Shown here: positions 32,618-41,968 of the stretch, in pieces
How positions within the stretch are numbered: position 1 is the first letter of the stretch
Layout: each line of letters opens with the position of its first letter
From: Trinickia mobilis
GTDB lineage: Bacteria; Pseudomonadota; Gammaproteobacteria; Burkholderiales; Burkholderiaceae
Length of the DNA stretch: 64,000 nucleotides
Direction: 5' to 3'
Assembly (NCBI RefSeq): GCF_017315705.1
Contig: NZ_JAFLRF010000009.1
Span: forward strand, 1-64,000
Position numbers and translations under genes: made by a program
Notes under the pieces: model-generated
What the model was told of the DNA's origin: nothing
The model's input: the letters and a program-made list of their open reading frames with translations, nothing else
Databases searched by the model: none

Positions 32618-33456
32618 GGCGGTGGCACCGGCTCGTTATTGCGCACCGCAACCCGGCGCCAGAACGCCTGCCGCGCGCGCCGGTCGGCGGCGATCACCGC
32701 CGCGCCGTCGCAATCGATATATCGCACGCGCCGCTGCATCAGCGCGCCGCGTGCGAGCACGCACACGTCGACCGCGACGACGTCGCTCCATTGGTCGGCG
32801 GCCACGATATTTGCAGCCACCGGTGTCAACGCCCCTTGCAGCCAATACCTGAATCGCAAGCGCTCGATGCCCTCCACGAGCGGTTGACCCACGCCGGCCC
32901 TGCCGTTGCCCTCGCAATAGAGCTCCGGCTCGCCCGTCGAGCCGCTGAGCCTGGCGTAGTAGCGATTGACGATCAGCTCGGGCGCGCCGGCAGCCCCCAC
33001 GCCTTGCCCTAGACAGTCGGTTGCCTGCCCCGCCGTTGTCGGCCATGTCGACACCGCGTCGCCGATGTAGCGCACGACGATCGCGTCGGATCGGCTTGCG
33101 AGCGGCTCGCAATTCGGCGTGCTGCCGGCACCCACTGGCCGCGCGCTGGAACAGCCGAAGAGCGCCGGCACGACTGCGGGACTGTTCGCCGCTTGAGCCG
33201 AGCCGCCCGGCGACGCATCGAGCGGCACGAAGCCGGCCATTTGCACTTGCTGGCCGATCAGCGTCAGCGCGGTCATGCCGGCATCGCGCATCGATGCCGC
33301 GTCGGCCCCTTGCGAGAACGCCTGACGCTGCGACCGGTAGAGCGACACTGCGCCGCCGGTCACGATCAGCCCCAGCATCATCGCGATCATCAGTTCGATC
33401 AGCGTATGGCCGCGTTGCCGTTTGGCGTGGTCACGAATGGGGTCCATGCCGTGCAT
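32614..33456 (-). CDS. pilW: Minor pilin PilW-like
   Basis: 280 residues from the ATG at 33456 (a second ATG follows 9 bp later). A basic leader R-D-H-A-K-R-Q-R-G is followed by H-T-L-I-E-L-M-I-A-M-M-L-G-L, the prepilin cleavage site. The remainder resembles PilW, with a globular Cys-containing region. The longer open frame upstream overlaps pilV and is not needed. Third gene of the minor-pilin operon, starting 7 bp after the pilV stop. Confidence 0.88.
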   Translation of the reverse strand: MHGMDPIRDHAKRQRGHTLIELMIAMMLGLIVTGGAVSLYRSQRQAFSQGADAASMRDAGMTALTLIGQQVQMAGFVPLDASPGGSAQAANSPAVVPALFGCSSARPVGAGSTPNCEPLASRSDAIVVRYIGDAVSTWPTTAGQATDCLGQGVGAAGAPELIVNRYYARLSGSTGEPELYCEGNGRAGVGQPLVEGIERLRFRYWLQGALTPVAANIVAADQWSDVVAVDVCVLARGALMQRRVRYIDCDGAAVIAADRRARQAFWRRVAVRNNEPVPPP

Positions 33457-33463
33457 ATGCGAC

Positions 33464-33886
33464 TCATCGGACGAACGCGATCGACGCGCACGACAGGCTC
33501 GCGGAAGACACCGCCGCTTCATCACACGCCACCGGGCGATGGAAAGGCACTCGCGAATCTCGCCGCCAAGCGGCCCAGCGCACGACCGACAGAGCAAGGC
33601 GGCCGCCCTGCTCACGGACACTCAATTCGGCACTCGGCAAAATGCTCGCGGCTTGCGTCCGCCATTGCTCCAGCGCGACAGATTCCGGCGTGAAATTGCG
33701 CGCCGCTTCGGCCAACGAGTCCGCGATCAACACGGCGCCCTCACGCATCGCCAATTCGCTTTCGCCGCGCGCTAGCCACAACTGCGCGGAAATTACGCCA
33801 AGCGCGCTTACCGCCATCAGCGCGACTGCGACCAGCACTTCGAGCAGCGTTGTGCCCCGCCCCTTACGCCACCACCGCGCTTTCAT
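33464..33886 (-). CDS. pilV: Minor pilin PilV-like
   Basis: 140 residues. Leader W-W-R-K-G-R-G then T-T-L-L-E-V-L-V-A-V-A-L-M-A-V-S-A-L-G is a type IV prepilin N-terminus; L-G-V-I-S-A-Q-L after it is characteristic of PilV. Its start overlaps the fimT stop by 4 bp. Part of the pilus tip/priming complex. Confidence 0.85.
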   Translation of the reverse strand: MKARWWRKGRGTTLLEVLVAVALMAVSALGVISAQLWLARGESELAMREGAVLIADSLAEAARNFTPESVALEQWRTQAASILPSAELSVREQGGRLALSVVRWAAWRRDSRVPFHRPVACDEAAVSSASLSCASIAFVR

Positions 33887-34458
33887 GCCGCGCTCCCGCA
33901 GCGGCCTTCGGTGAGCCGGGCGCGCCCGCCCGCGGCGATACGGATGCAGCGATGCCAGCCGTCGCCGCGCGTGCCGGCTCCGACGTCGCGCGGCGCGACC
34001 TCGAGACTCCGGAAGCCGCCAATCACCTGTCCCGCAGGCGGAGTAAAGGCGATTTCGGCAGCGTTCCCCTTAACGGCAACGGCCGCAACGCGCGGCTGCA
34101 TGCGCAAAATGGAAGGCGCCGCGTTCGCGTCCGCAGTCACAGCCCATCCGCACGACCAATCGAGCGCACCGCCTTCGCACGGAGCGCGCGCCGCAAGACA
34201 ACGGCGCGCGGCATCGATCCGGCAAAGCGTGACGCGCATGCCGCGCCGGATCGCTTCGCTGCGTGCGTAGGTCAGACTGGAAACGAGCACCCTCGCCCTC
34301 GCATCGACTTGATCGCGCATTCGCCACGCGATGAAAGACGGCATCGCCATCACCGAGAAAAGCGCAACGATCACTGCTACGACCAACAATTCCACGAGCG
34401 TGAAGCCCCTGCAGCAGGCCCGCAGCGACCGCGCTCCCGACACGAATTTGCTCTGCAT
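33883..34458 (-). CDS. fimT: Minor pseudopilin FimT/GspH-like
   Basis: 191 residues. Prepilin leader ending C-C-R-G, then F-T-L-V-E-L-L-V-V-A-V-I-V-A-L-F-S. The region A-R-A-R-V-L-V-S-S-L-T-Y-A-R-S-E-A-I-R-R is the GspH/FimT hallmark. First gene of the minor-pilin operon, 160 bp downstream of nrdR. Related proteins in other bacteria bind DNA during natural transformation; the basic Arg-rich surface here is compatible, but that role is inference. Confidence 0.87.
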   Translation of the reverse strand: MQSKFVSGARSLRACCRGFTLVELLVVAVIVALFSVMAMPSFIAWRMRDQVDARARVLVSSLTYARSEAIRRGMRVTLCRIDAARRCLAARAPCEGGALDWSCGWAVTADANAAPSILRMQPRVAAVAVKGNAAEIAFTPPAGQVIGGFRSLEVAPRDVGAGTRGDGWHRCIRIAAGGRARLTEGRCGSAA

Positions 34459-34618
34459 TCCAAAGTTTCCTCACGGTCCGCATGCGACCAATCTAGCGGT
34501 GACGCCGGGACTCCACAATCGGCCGCTCGGCCTAGTGGCGCACGAGCGCAATCACACGCAAGAATGTCGTGTCACAGCGAAAAAGCAGGCAGGGAATGGG
34601 ATGAAGCGATACGAGGAA

Positions 34619-35101
34619 TCAGCGCTTACGCGACGATTTGGCTGGCGTCGCCGCCCGGCGGGCCTCTTCGATGATGTCCGCGAACTCGGAGACATCTTCG
34701 AACTGCCGGTAGACAGAAGCAAAACGCACGTAGGCAATCGTGTCGAGCTGGCGCAACTCGCTCATCACGAGTTCGCCGAGGCGGTCGCTCTTCACCTCGC
34801 GCTCGCCGCTGCCAAGAAGCTGGTATTCGATGCGGGCGACCGCCGCGTCGATCGCGTCGGCCGCCACCGGGCGCTTTCTCAGCGCCAGTCGCATGCTCGC
34901 GGCAATCTTGCGGCGGTCGAATTCCGTGCGGCTGCCGTCCTTCTTGACAACCGCCGGCAACGCCAGCTCGACCCGCTCATACGTCGTAAAACGTTTGTCG
35001 CAAGCCGAGCAGCGGCGGCGCCGGCGAATCGCGGCGCCCTCCTCCGATACGCGCGAATCCACGACTTGCGTATCGTCGTGCCGGCAAAAGGGGCAGCGCA
35101 T
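34619..35101 (-). CDS. nrdR: Transcriptional repressor NrdR
   Basis: 160 residues. Zinc ribbon with Cys3, Cys6, Cys31 and Cys34, then an ATP-cone domain (about 49-139; [14 protein letters not shown]). It represses ribonucleotide reductase genes according to dATP/ATP level by binding NrdR boxes. It starts 6 bp after glyA, so they form an operon linking one-carbon supply with dNTP synthesis. The C-terminal basic tail is slightly longer than in E. coli. Confidence 0.95.
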   Translation of the reverse strand: MRCPFCRHDDTQVVDSRVSEEGAAIRRRRRCSACDKRFTTYERVELALPAVVKKDGSRTEFDRRKIAASMRLALRKRPVAADAIDAAVARIEYQLLGSGEREVKSDRLGELVMSELRQLDTIAYVRFASVYRQFEDVSEFADIIEEARRAATPAKSSRKR

Positions 35102-35107
35102 GGGCGA

Positions 35108-36355
35108 TCAGCGATAGACCGGGAAGCGCTTCGTCAGTTCGGCGACTTGCGCGCGCACGCGTTCGATCGTCGCCGCGTCTTCGGGATTGTCGAGCAAGTC
35201 GGCGATCAAGTTGCCTACTTGCTCGGCTTCCTTCACGCCGAAGCCACGCGTCGTCATGGCCGGCGAACCAAGGCGGATGCCGCTCGTGACGAACGGCTTT
35301 TCCGGATCGTTCGGAATCGCGTTCTTGTTGACCGTGATGTGCGCTGCGCCGAGCGCCGCTTCCGCCGCCTTGCCCGTGATGTGCTTCGCGCGCAGGTCGA
35401 CGAGCATGAGGTGGCTTTCCGTGCGGCCCGACACGATGCGCAGGCCGCGCTTGACAAGCGTTTCCGCCAGCACGCGGGCGTTGTCGACGACGTGCTGCTG
35501 GTAAGCCTTGAATTCCGGCGACAGCGCTTCCTTGAACGCGACGGCCTTGGCCGCGATCACGTGCATCAGCGGACCGCCCTGGATGCCCGGGAAGATCGCC
35601 GAATTGATCGGCTTCTCGTATTCCGCCTTCATCAGGATCACGCCGCCGCGCGGGCCGCGCAGGCTCTTGTGAGTGGTCGTCGTGACGAAATCGGCGTGTG
35701 GCACCGGGTTCGGATAGACGCCCGCGGCGATCAGGCCGGCGTAGTGCGCCATGTCGACCATGAGGTACGCCCCGATCGACTTCGCGATTTTCGCGAGGCG
35801 CTCGAAATCGATGCGCAGCGCAAACGCCGAGGCGCCCGCGACGATCAGCTTCGGCTTGTGTTCCTGCGCGAGCTTTTCAGCGGCGTCGTAGTCGATGTCT
35901 TCCGCTTCGTTCAAACCGTAGCTGACGACGTTGAACCATTTGCCCGACATGTTCACGGGCGAGCCGTGCGTCAGGTGGCCGCCGTGGGCGAGGCTCATGC
36001 CCATGATCGTGTCGCCCGGCTTCAGCATCGCGAAGAACACGCCCTGGTTCGCCTGCGAGCCCGAATTCGGCTGCACGTTCGCAGCCTCCGCGCCGAAAAG
36101 TTCCTTCACGCGGTCGATCGCGAGCTGCTCGACGACGTCGACATATTCGCAGCCGCCGTAGTAGCGCTTGCCGGGGTAGCCCTCGGCATACTTGTTCGTG
36201 AGCTGCGAGCCCTGGGCGGCCATCACGGCGGGGCTCGTATAGTTTTCCGACGCGATCAGTTCGATGTGCTCTTCCTGACGGTGGTTTTCCTGTTCGATCG
36301 CCTTCCAGATTTCTGGATCGACGTCGGCGATGGTGCTTTGGGCTCTGTCAAACAT
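35108..36355 (-). CDS. glyA: Serine hydroxymethyltransferase
   Basis: 415 residues, standard. PLP enzyme making glycine and methylene-tetrahydrofolate from serine. [14 protein letters not shown], the PLP-lysine site [14 protein letters not shown], and F-P-G-I-Q-G-G-P are intact. Start at 36355; the open frame upstream is not conserved. Leads the glyA-nrdR operon. About 600 bp of non-coding DNA lies upstream. Confidence 0.96.
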   Translation of the reverse strand: MFDRAQSTIADVDPEIWKAIEQENHRQEEHIELIASENYTSPAVMAAQGSQLTNKYAEGYPGKRYYGGCEYVDVVEQLAIDRVKELFGAEAANVQPNSGSQANQGVFFAMLKPGDTIMGMSLAHGGHLTHGSPVNMSGKWFNVVSYGLNEAEDIDYDAAEKLAQEHKPKLIVAGASAFALRIDFERLAKIAKSIGAYLMVDMAHYAGLIAAGVYPNPVPHADFVTTTTHKSLRGPRGGVILMKAEYEKPINSAIFPGIQGGPLMHVIAAKAVAFKEALSPEFKAYQQHVVDNARVLAETLVKRGLRIVSGRTESHLMLVDLRAKHITGKAAEAALGAAHITVNKNAIPNDPEKPFVTSGIRLGSPAMTTRGFGVKEAEQVGNLIADLLDNPEDAATIERVRAQVAELTKRFPVYR

Positions 36356-36955
36356 ACGGGTTCCGTTAAGTGTGTGCAGGTTGACCGAAGCGTGCGCGGA
36401 TACGTACCGATCGTACGCTGCGCTGCTGGCGGCTGGGCCAGCCCTGACGTGGCGGATGAAGTCCTGAGGTTCCGTTACGCGGGGCGCGGCAACCAGCAGC
36501 AGCGCAAACAACGGCGCGCGGCTCACGGCTGCCCAGGCGAACGGCAAAACGGCACCCTGCGCTTCACGGTGGGTGGCTCCACCTTGCCCCCGATGGGGTG
36601 CTATCGCCAGTCACGCAGGGATGAGCGCGTTAGTTTATTGGAACCTCATTGAATAGGCAACCGCATGACGCACCCGGTTCGAACCCCTGTGCGAAGCCCC
36701 CGCGGGGCGGGCTTCACGGCTGATTTCCGGCCCCGCGGCAGATCCCGCGAAACGTCCGAATGGCACCTTCCGCCAGGGCTTCATCGGGAACGCTGCGCGG
36801 GCCCGGCGCGCGCAATCGTTTGCGGACATGCGCGAACGCCGAGCCGCTTTTTGGCCCCGCCATCGGCCAAAGGCCATTCTTGCCGCAAGATCGCAATGGA
36901 AGTAGGCTCTCAACCTTCCGCTTTCCCCATCCACCGACCCGACCAGGGAGCAGTA
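36356..36955. other. 600-bp intergenic region between glyA and ydfG
   Basis: Divergent promoters must lie here. An AT-rich patch with TAAACT/AATAAA (about 36633-36643) is the best glyA promoter candidate. GAAGCCC (about 36694-36700) and GGGCTTC (about 36710-36716) form a 7-bp hairpin. A GCCCCCGCGGGGC piece there resembles the family C hairpin top. I see no convincing ORF or known riboswitch. Confidence 0.4.
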
Positions 36956-37702
36956 ATGATCGTGTTCGTCACCGGCGCGTCCGCCGGCTTCGGCGCCGCC
37001 ATCGCCCGCGCATTCGTCAGCGGCGGCCATCGCGTCGTCGCCACCGCCCGCCGCAAAAACCGTCTCGACGCGCTCGCCGCCGAACTCGGCGCCGCCCTTC
37101 TGCCTTACGAGCTCGACGTGCGCGACCGCGCCGCCGTAGAAGCGGTGCCCGCTTCGCTGCCGGAAGAATTCGCCGCCGTCGACGTGCTCGTCAACAACGC
37201 CGGCCTCGCGCTGGGGCTCGAGCCCGCCCAACGCGCCAATCTCGACGACTGGCACACGATGATCGACACCAACTGCACCGGCCTCGTCACCATCACCCGT
37301 GCGCTCTTGCCGGGCATGGTCGAGCGCAATCGCGGGCACATCGTCAATCTCGGCTCCACGGCGGGCAGCTACGCTTATGCGGGCGGCAACGTCTACGGCG
37401 CGACGAAGGCGTTCGTGCGGCATTTCAGCCTGAACCTGCGCGCGGACCTGGCGGGCACGGCGGTGCGCGTCACCGACATCGAACCGGGCCTGTGCGGCGG
37501 CACCGAATTCTCCAGCGTGCGCTTCAAGGGCGACGGCGCCAAGGTCGCGAGCCTCTACGACAACGTCCAGCCGCTGACCCCCGAGGACATCGCCGAGTCG
37601 ATCTACTGGATCGCGACGCGCCCCAAGCACGTCAACATCAATATGATCGAACTGATGCCGATCGCCCAATCGTTCGCAGGACTTTCGGTGCATCGGGGCT
37701 GA
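36956..37702 (+). CDS. ydfG: SDR oxidoreductase, YdfG-like (3-hydroxy acid dehydrogenase)
   Basis: 248 residues. NADP-dependent short-chain dehydrogenase; E. coli YdfG oxidises L-allo-threonine, serine and 3-hydroxypropionate. T-G-A-S-A-G-F-G binds the cofactor (about 6-13), V-N-N-A-G-L-A-L-G follows, and the catalytic Ser/Tyr/Lys appear in G-S-T-A-G-S-Y-A-Y-A-G-G-N-V-Y-G-A-T-K. D-I-E-P-G-L-C-G-G-T-E-F-S and the C-terminal N-I-N-M-I-E-L-M-P are characteristic of YdfG. Start at 36956 has GGGAG 10 bp upstream; the longer open frame is not supported. Confidence 0.92.
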   Translation: MIVFVTGASAGFGAAIARAFVSGGHRVVATARRKNRLDALAAELGAALLPYELDVRDRAAVEAVPASLPEEFAAVDVLVNNAGLALGLEPAQRANLDDWHTMIDTNCTGLVTITRALLPGMVERNRGHIVNLGSTAGSYAYAGGNVYGATKAFVRHFSLNLRADLAGTAVRVTDIEPGLCGGTEFSSVRFKGDGAKVASLYDNVQPLTPEDIAESIYWIATRPKHVNINMIELMPIAQSFAGLSVHRG

Positions 37703-37733
37703 GGGAATGCGATCTTTGGGGACGCCCGGAGTT

Positions 37734-37763
37734 TTGAGACGCGCCCGCGCGTTCCGGTAAAAT
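37734..37763 (+). promoter_or_regulatory. Promoter of the ybgC-tol operon, leaderless type
   Basis: -35 TTGAGA (37734-37739), 18-bp spacer, -10 TAAAAT (37758-37763). The ATG at 37771 lies 7 bp after the -10, where transcription should start. Confidence 0.65.
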
Positions 37764-37770
37764 GCCGGGC

Positions 37771-38241
37771 ATGAAACTGACCACCAGCCGTTCTGGAGCG
37801 GAAATCGGCTTCACATGGCCGATCCGCGTGTATTACGAAGATACCGACGCAGGCGGCATCGTCTTCTACGCGAACTACCTGAAATATTTCGAGCGCGCAC
37901 GCACCGAGTGGCTGCGCGCGTGCGGCGTTGACCAAAGCCGGCTCGCCGGCGAGGACGGAGTCGTTTTCGTCGTCAGGAGTACCGCGCTCGACTATCACGC
38001 GCCCGCCCGTCTCGACGACGAGGTGACCATCGCGAGCCGCATCGAGCGGATCGGTCGCGCGTCAGTCGACTTCATGCAGGAGGCCTGGCGCGACGACGTG
38101 CTGCTCGCGACGGGCCAGATTCGCGTCGGCTGCGTCGATCGCGCCGCGCTGAAACCCGCTGCGATTCCTGCGCCCGTGCTCGCCGCGCTGCGGCGCGGGC
38201 CGAGTGGAAATCCATCGAACGTGTCAACGGCAAGTGCATAA
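37771..38241 (+). CDS. ybgC: Tol-Pal system acyl-CoA thioesterase
   Basis: 156 residues, hotdog fold. Hydrolyses short acyl-CoA thioesters near the inner membrane; always linked to tol-pal genes. V-Y-Y-E-D-T-D-A-G-G-I-V-F-Y-A-N-Y-L-K-Y-F-E-R-A-R contains the catalytic Asp of the YbgC/4HBT family. I start it at 37771 because the ATG at 37762 lies inside the -10 box. That makes the mRNA leaderless, with no ribosome site visible. First gene of ybgC-tolQ-tolR-tolA-tolB-pal-cpoB. Confidence 0.92.
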   Translation: MKLTTSRSGAEIGFTWPIRVYYEDTDAGGIVFYANYLKYFERARTEWLRACGVDQSRLAGEDGVVFVVRSTALDYHAPARLDDEVTIASRIERIGRASVDFMQEAWRDDVLLATGQIRVGCVDRAALKPAAIPAPVLAALRRGPSGNPSNVSTASA

Positions 38242-38394
38242 ACACCGTTGAGACACTGCCAATGAACTTGTATCGCCCACATCGATACTAAGCATGGTTC
38301 GGCGGGAGGCCGCGAACGCTTTCGAGTCCCCGACTGAAAGCCTGGAAAAGCCTTGCAGCCGGACGCCCCATCGGGGACGTTAAAGCAAACCTCT

Positions 38395-39072
38395 ATGAAC
38401 AACGCACAAGATCTTTCGATCATTTCCCTGGTTCTCAACGCGAGCGTGCTCGCGCAGGCGGTGATGGCGCTCCTGCTGTTGCTGTCGCTGATGTCGTGGA
38501 CTTTCATCTTCCGCAAGTGGTTTGCGATTCGCCGCGCACGCGCGCAAACTGAACGTTTTGAACGTGATTTCTGGTCGGGCGGCGACCTGCAGGCGCTTTA
38601 TCAGAGCGCCGCAAACAACCGTCACACGATCGGCGCGCTCGAGCGCATTTTCGAGTCCGGCATGCGCGAGTTTCTGAAGGGCAAGGAAAAGCGTCTGAAC
38701 GATCCCGGCGCGATCCTCGACGGCGCACGCCGTGCGATGCGCGCCGCGTTCCAGCGTGAAATGGACGTGCTCGAAGCCAACCTCGCGTTTCTCGCGTCCG
38801 TCGGCTCGGTCAGTCCGTATATTGGTCTGTTCGGTACGGTGTGGGGGATCATGAACGCCTTCCGCGGACTCGCCAACGTGCAGCAGGCGACGCTCGCCAA
38901 CGTCGCGCCCGGCATCGCCGAAGCGCTGACGGCGACCGCGATCGGCCTGTTTGCGGCCATCCCGGCGGTGGTCGCCTACAATCGCTACGCACACGACATC
39001 GATCGCCTCGCGATCCGCTTCGAGACTTTCATCGAAGAGTTTTCGAACATTCTGCAGCGCCAGGCGCATTAA
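38395..39072 (+). CDS. tolQ: Tol-Pal inner-membrane proton channel subunit TolQ
   Basis: 225 residues with three transmembrane segments (about 14-36, 132-155, 167-189). MotA/TolQ/ExbB family. G-L-F-G-T-V-W-G-I-M-N-A-F and A-E-A-L-T-A-T-A-I-G-L-F-A-A-I-P-A are the proton-channel helices, with the polar Thr residues kept. With TolR it energises TolA for outer-membrane constriction at division. Start at 38395, 153 bp after ybgC. Confidence 0.96.
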   Translation: MNNAQDLSIISLVLNASVLAQAVMALLLLLSLMSWTFIFRKWFAIRRARAQTERFERDFWSGGDLQALYQSAANNRHTIGALERIFESGMREFLKGKEKRLNDPGAILDGARRAMRAAFQREMDVLEANLAFLASVGSVSPYIGLFGTVWGIMNAFRGLANVQQATLANVAPGIAEALTATAIGLFAAIPAVVAYNRYAHDIDRLAIRFETFIEEFSNILQRQAH

Positions 39073-39082
39073 GGAGTACTCG

Positions 39083-39532
39083 ATGGCCGGCTCCACCAAC
39101 CGTTCCAGCATGCGCGGCGGCCGCTCGCGCCGCGCGATGGCCGACATCAACGTCGTGCCGTACATCGACGTGATGCTGGTGCTGCTCGTCATCTTCATGG
39201 TGACGGCCCCGCTCGTTGCGCCTTCCATCGTGAATCTGCCGACTGTCGGCGGCGCGGCGCCGCAGCAGCAAACGCCGCCCGTCGTGGTCAACATCCGCGC
39301 GGACGGCAAGATGAATGTCAAATACAAAGACGACTCGGGCGCGACGCAGCAGGAAGACATGACGCGGGCCGATCTGAACAGTTTCGTCACCGATCGCCAG
39401 GCATCGCATCCCGACCAGCCGGTCGTGATCGCCGCCGACAAGACCGTCCAGTATGAAGTCGTCATGAACGTGATGTCCGACCTGAAGGCGCGGGGCGTCA
39501 AGCGCGTAGGCTTGCTGGTCAAATCGCAATGA
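39083..39532 (+). CDS. tolR: Tol-Pal inner-membrane subunit TolR
   Basis: 149 residues, one N-terminal TM helix (about 31-50) with the functional Asp in P-Y-I-D-V-M-L-V-L-L-V-I-F-M, then a periplasmic domain. AAGGAG 8 bp before the ATG. The stop overlaps the tolA start (ATGA). Confidence 0.96.
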   Translation: MAGSTNRSSMRGGRSRRAMADINVVPYIDVMLVLLVIFMVTAPLVAPSIVNLPTVGGAAPQQQTPPVVVNIRADGKMNVKYKDDSGATQQEDMTRADLNSFVTDRQASHPDQPVVIAADKTVQYEVVMNVMSDLKARGVKRVGLLVKSQ

Positions 39533-40539
39533 ACCGGAAGAAGTCCGTTTATCCGTTTTACCCGCCGAAGGAGCGGGGCACGTGGCGGGCGTTCGGGCTC
39601 GCCGCGCTGATGCATGTCCTGCTCGGGCTGTTCCTGTATCACGGCATCCAGTGGCAGAACAGCACGCCGGCCGGCGCCGAGGCCGAGCTTTGGACCGAGA
39701 TTCCGAATCAGCCGGCCCCCGCTCCCGTCGTGACGCCGCCCGTTCAGGTCGCGCCTGCGCCGCCGGTGAAGGACGAACAAGCCGATATCGCGCTACAGGA
39801 AAAGAAGCGCCAGCAGCAAGAGGCCGCCGCCAAAGCGGCGCTGCTCGCCGAGCAGCAGCGCCTGAAGCTTCAGGCCCAGCAGGAAGCGGAAGCGAAGCGC
39901 CAGCAGCAGCTTGCCGAACAGCAGGCAGCGCAATTGGCCGAGCAGAAAGCTGCCGCGGAGAAGCTGAAGCAACAGCAGGCCGAGGCCGAGAAGCTCAAGC
40001 AGCAGCAACTGGCCCAACAGCAAAAGCTGAAACAGCAACAGCTCGAGCAGCAAAAGGCGCAGGAACAGGCGCAGCTCGAAGCGCAGCAGAAGGCTGACGA
40101 GGAAAAGGCCGCGAAGGCGAAGCAGCTGGCTCAGCAGCAGGCGGCCAAGAAACAGCTCGATCAGGAGCGGCGCGCGCGCCTTGCGCAGTTGCAAGGCATG
40201 GCCGGCGGCGAAAGTTCAAGCGGCAACGGCTTGGCGAAGAGCGGCACCGGCAGCGGCGCGGGCGGTACGGCGACGTCGCCGGGTTACGCAGAGAAGGTGC
40301 AGCGCCGAGTGCGCCCGAACATCGTGTGGGCGGGTGACACACAGGGCCTGGAAACTGTGATTGCGGTACGCTGCTCGCCGACCGGCACGTTGCTGTCCGC
40401 AGTGGTCCAGCGCTCGAGCGGCAACGCGCAGTGGGACGACGCGGCATTGCGCGCCGTCCAGCGCTCGGACCCGATGCCGCTCGACACCGATGGCCGCGCT
40501 CCCGCAACGTTTTTGATCACGATGCGTCCGGCGGCCTGA
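39529..40539 (+). CDS. tolA: Tol-Pal envelope-spanning protein TolA
   Basis: 336 residues. An N-terminal TM helix (about 17-37) is followed by a Pro-rich linker, a long alpha-helical domain II (about 80-225) very rich in Gln, Lys, Ala and Glu (KQQQ-type repeats), a Gly/Ser linker, and a C-terminal domain (about 255-336) that contacts TolB/Pal and colicin-type ligands. The Gln content of domain II is high compared with the Lys/Ala/Glu repeats of E. coli TolA. Translationally coupled to tolR. Confidence 0.93.
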   Translation: MNRKKSVYPFYPPKERGTWRAFGLAALMHVLLGLFLYHGIQWQNSTPAGAEAELWTEIPNQPAPAPVVTPPVQVAPAPPVKDEQADIALQEKKRQQQEAAAKAALLAEQQRLKLQAQQEAEAKRQQQLAEQQAAQLAEQKAAAEKLKQQQAEAEKLKQQQLAQQQKLKQQQLEQQKAQEQAQLEAQQKADEEKAAKAKQLAQQQAAKKQLDQERRARLAQLQGMAGGESSSGNGLAKSGTGSGAGGTATSPGYAEKVQRRVRPNIVWAGDTQGLETVIAVRCSPTGTLLSAVVQRSSGNAQWDDAALRAVQRSDPMPLDTDGRAPATFLITMRPAA

Positions 40540-40656
40540 ACCGAGCCCCCTCCCCCGCTCCGGCATGGAGCGACGAGGGAACGAATCGAGGGCTTGCCGG
40601 TCTCTCTCCTGTTATGCAGTGGTTGTTACATATCGTTATTCGGGAATTTTTAAAGC

Positions 40657-41949
40657 ATGAGTTTGATGACGAAGCTAGGCCTGAGAACACTTGTGGCGTC
40701 GTGCCTGATTACAGCGGGCGCTGCCGCCCATGCCCAACTCAATGTCCTCGTGACGGGCGTCGGTTCTACCCAGTTTCCGATCGCGACGGCGAATTTTGCC
40801 AACGAAGTGAATTCCCCCCAGCAGATCAGCACGATCGTGCGTCAGGATCTGGCACGCAGCGGCAAGTTCAACAACATCGACGCCGGCAGCGCGCCGGTTT
40901 CCGAAACCGATTCCGTCGATCTGGGCAGCTGGAAGGCCAAGGGGGCGGACGCATTCGTCGCGGGCAGCGTCACGCGACTCGCGAACGGCCAGTACGAAGT
41001 GCGCTTCAAGCTCTACGACACGGTCAAGCAGCAGAGCCTCGGCGGCCTGTCGCTCGTCAGCCCGGAAAGCGGGCTCCGGATGAGCGCACACAAGATCGCC
41101 GACTACATCTATCAACAACTGCTCGGCACGCGCGGCGTGTTTGCGACGCGCCTGTCGTACGTGATCAAGAGCGGCAACAAGTATCTGCTGCAGATATCCG
41201 ATTCCGACGGCCAGAACGCGCAGTCCGCGCTGACGAGCCCGGAGCCGATCATCTCGCCTGCCTGGTCGCCCGACGGCACGAAGGTCGCGTACGTATCGTT
41301 CGAAAAGAGAAAGCCGATCGTCTACATTCACGACCTGCCGACCGGCCGCCGCGTGATCGTCTCCGACCAGAAAGGCAACAACAGCGCGCCGGCCTGGTCG
41401 CCTGACGGCCGCACGGTGGCGGTCGCCCTTTCGCGTACCGGCAATACGCAGATTTTCGCAGTCAACGCCGATGGAACCGGCTTGCGCCGCCTCACGCAAG
41501 GCACCTCCATCGACACCGAACCGTATTACTCCCCTGACGGACAGTGGATTTACTTCACGAGCGACCGCGGCGGCCAGCCCCAAATCTATAAGATGTCGGC
41601 CCAGGGCGAAAGCGCCGGCGCGGCGCAGCGCGTGACGTTCAACGGCAACTACAACACGAGCCCGCGCATCAGCCCCGACGGCAAGCAGCTCGCCTACATC
41701 TCGCGTGTGGGCGGCGCCTTCAAGCTCTATGTTCAGGATCTGCAGAGCGGCGTAGCAACGGCGCTCACCGACACAACACATGACGAATCGCCGAGCTTCG
41801 CGGCGAATGGTCAGTACATTCTTTACGCCACTCAGGTGAACGGCCGTGGCGTGTTGGCCGCTGTATCGACCGATGGTCGGACGCGGCAGGTCCTGTCCGT
41901 TCAGGGAGGCAGCGTGCGCGAGCCGTCCTGGGGCCCGTTTATGCAATGA
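40657..41949 (+). CDS. tolB: Tol-Pal periplasmic beta-propeller TolB
   Basis: 430 residues. A Sec signal peptide ends A-A-H-A before Q-L-N-V. The N-terminal domain (about 28-165) precedes a six-bladed propeller with repeated S-P-A-W-S-P-D-G and F-S-P-D-G-type WD-like motifs. Q-P-Q-I-Y-K-M and S-W-G-P-F near the end are conserved. Periplasmic link between TolA and Pal. Confidence 0.96.
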   Translation: MSLMTKLGLRTLVASCLITAGAAAHAQLNVLVTGVGSTQFPIATANFANEVNSPQQISTIVRQDLARSGKFNNIDAGSAPVSETDSVDLGSWKAKGADAFVAGSVTRLANGQYEVRFKLYDTVKQQSLGGLSLVSPESGLRMSAHKIADYIYQQLLGTRGVFATRLSYVIKSGNKYLLQISDSDGQNAQSALTSPEPIISPAWSPDGTKVAYVSFEKRKPIVYIHDLPTGRRVIVSDQKGNNSAPAWSPDGRTVAVALSRTGNTQIFAVNADGTGLRRLTQGTSIDTEPYYSPDGQWIYFTSDRGGQPQIYKMSAQGESAGAAQRVTFNGNYNTSPRISPDGKQLAYISRVGGAFKLYVQDLQSGVATALTDTTHDESPSFAANGQYILYATQVNGRGVLAAVSTDGRTRQVLSVQGGSVREPSWGPFMQ

Positions 41950-41968
41950 CACACAAGGAGAGTAACGA

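Noticed and set aside
36356..36955. Riboswitch (glycine or folate type) upstream of glyA
   Set aside because: The gap is long enough, but I could not find the conserved glycine-aptamer or tetrahydrofolate-aptamer core motifs. A covariance search would be needed to claim one.
39780..40200. Glutamine-rich repeat in tolA as a mobile or expanded repeat
   Set aside because: The KQQQ/AEQ pattern is the normal helical domain II of TolA with varied codons; no exact nucleotide tandem repeat is evident.
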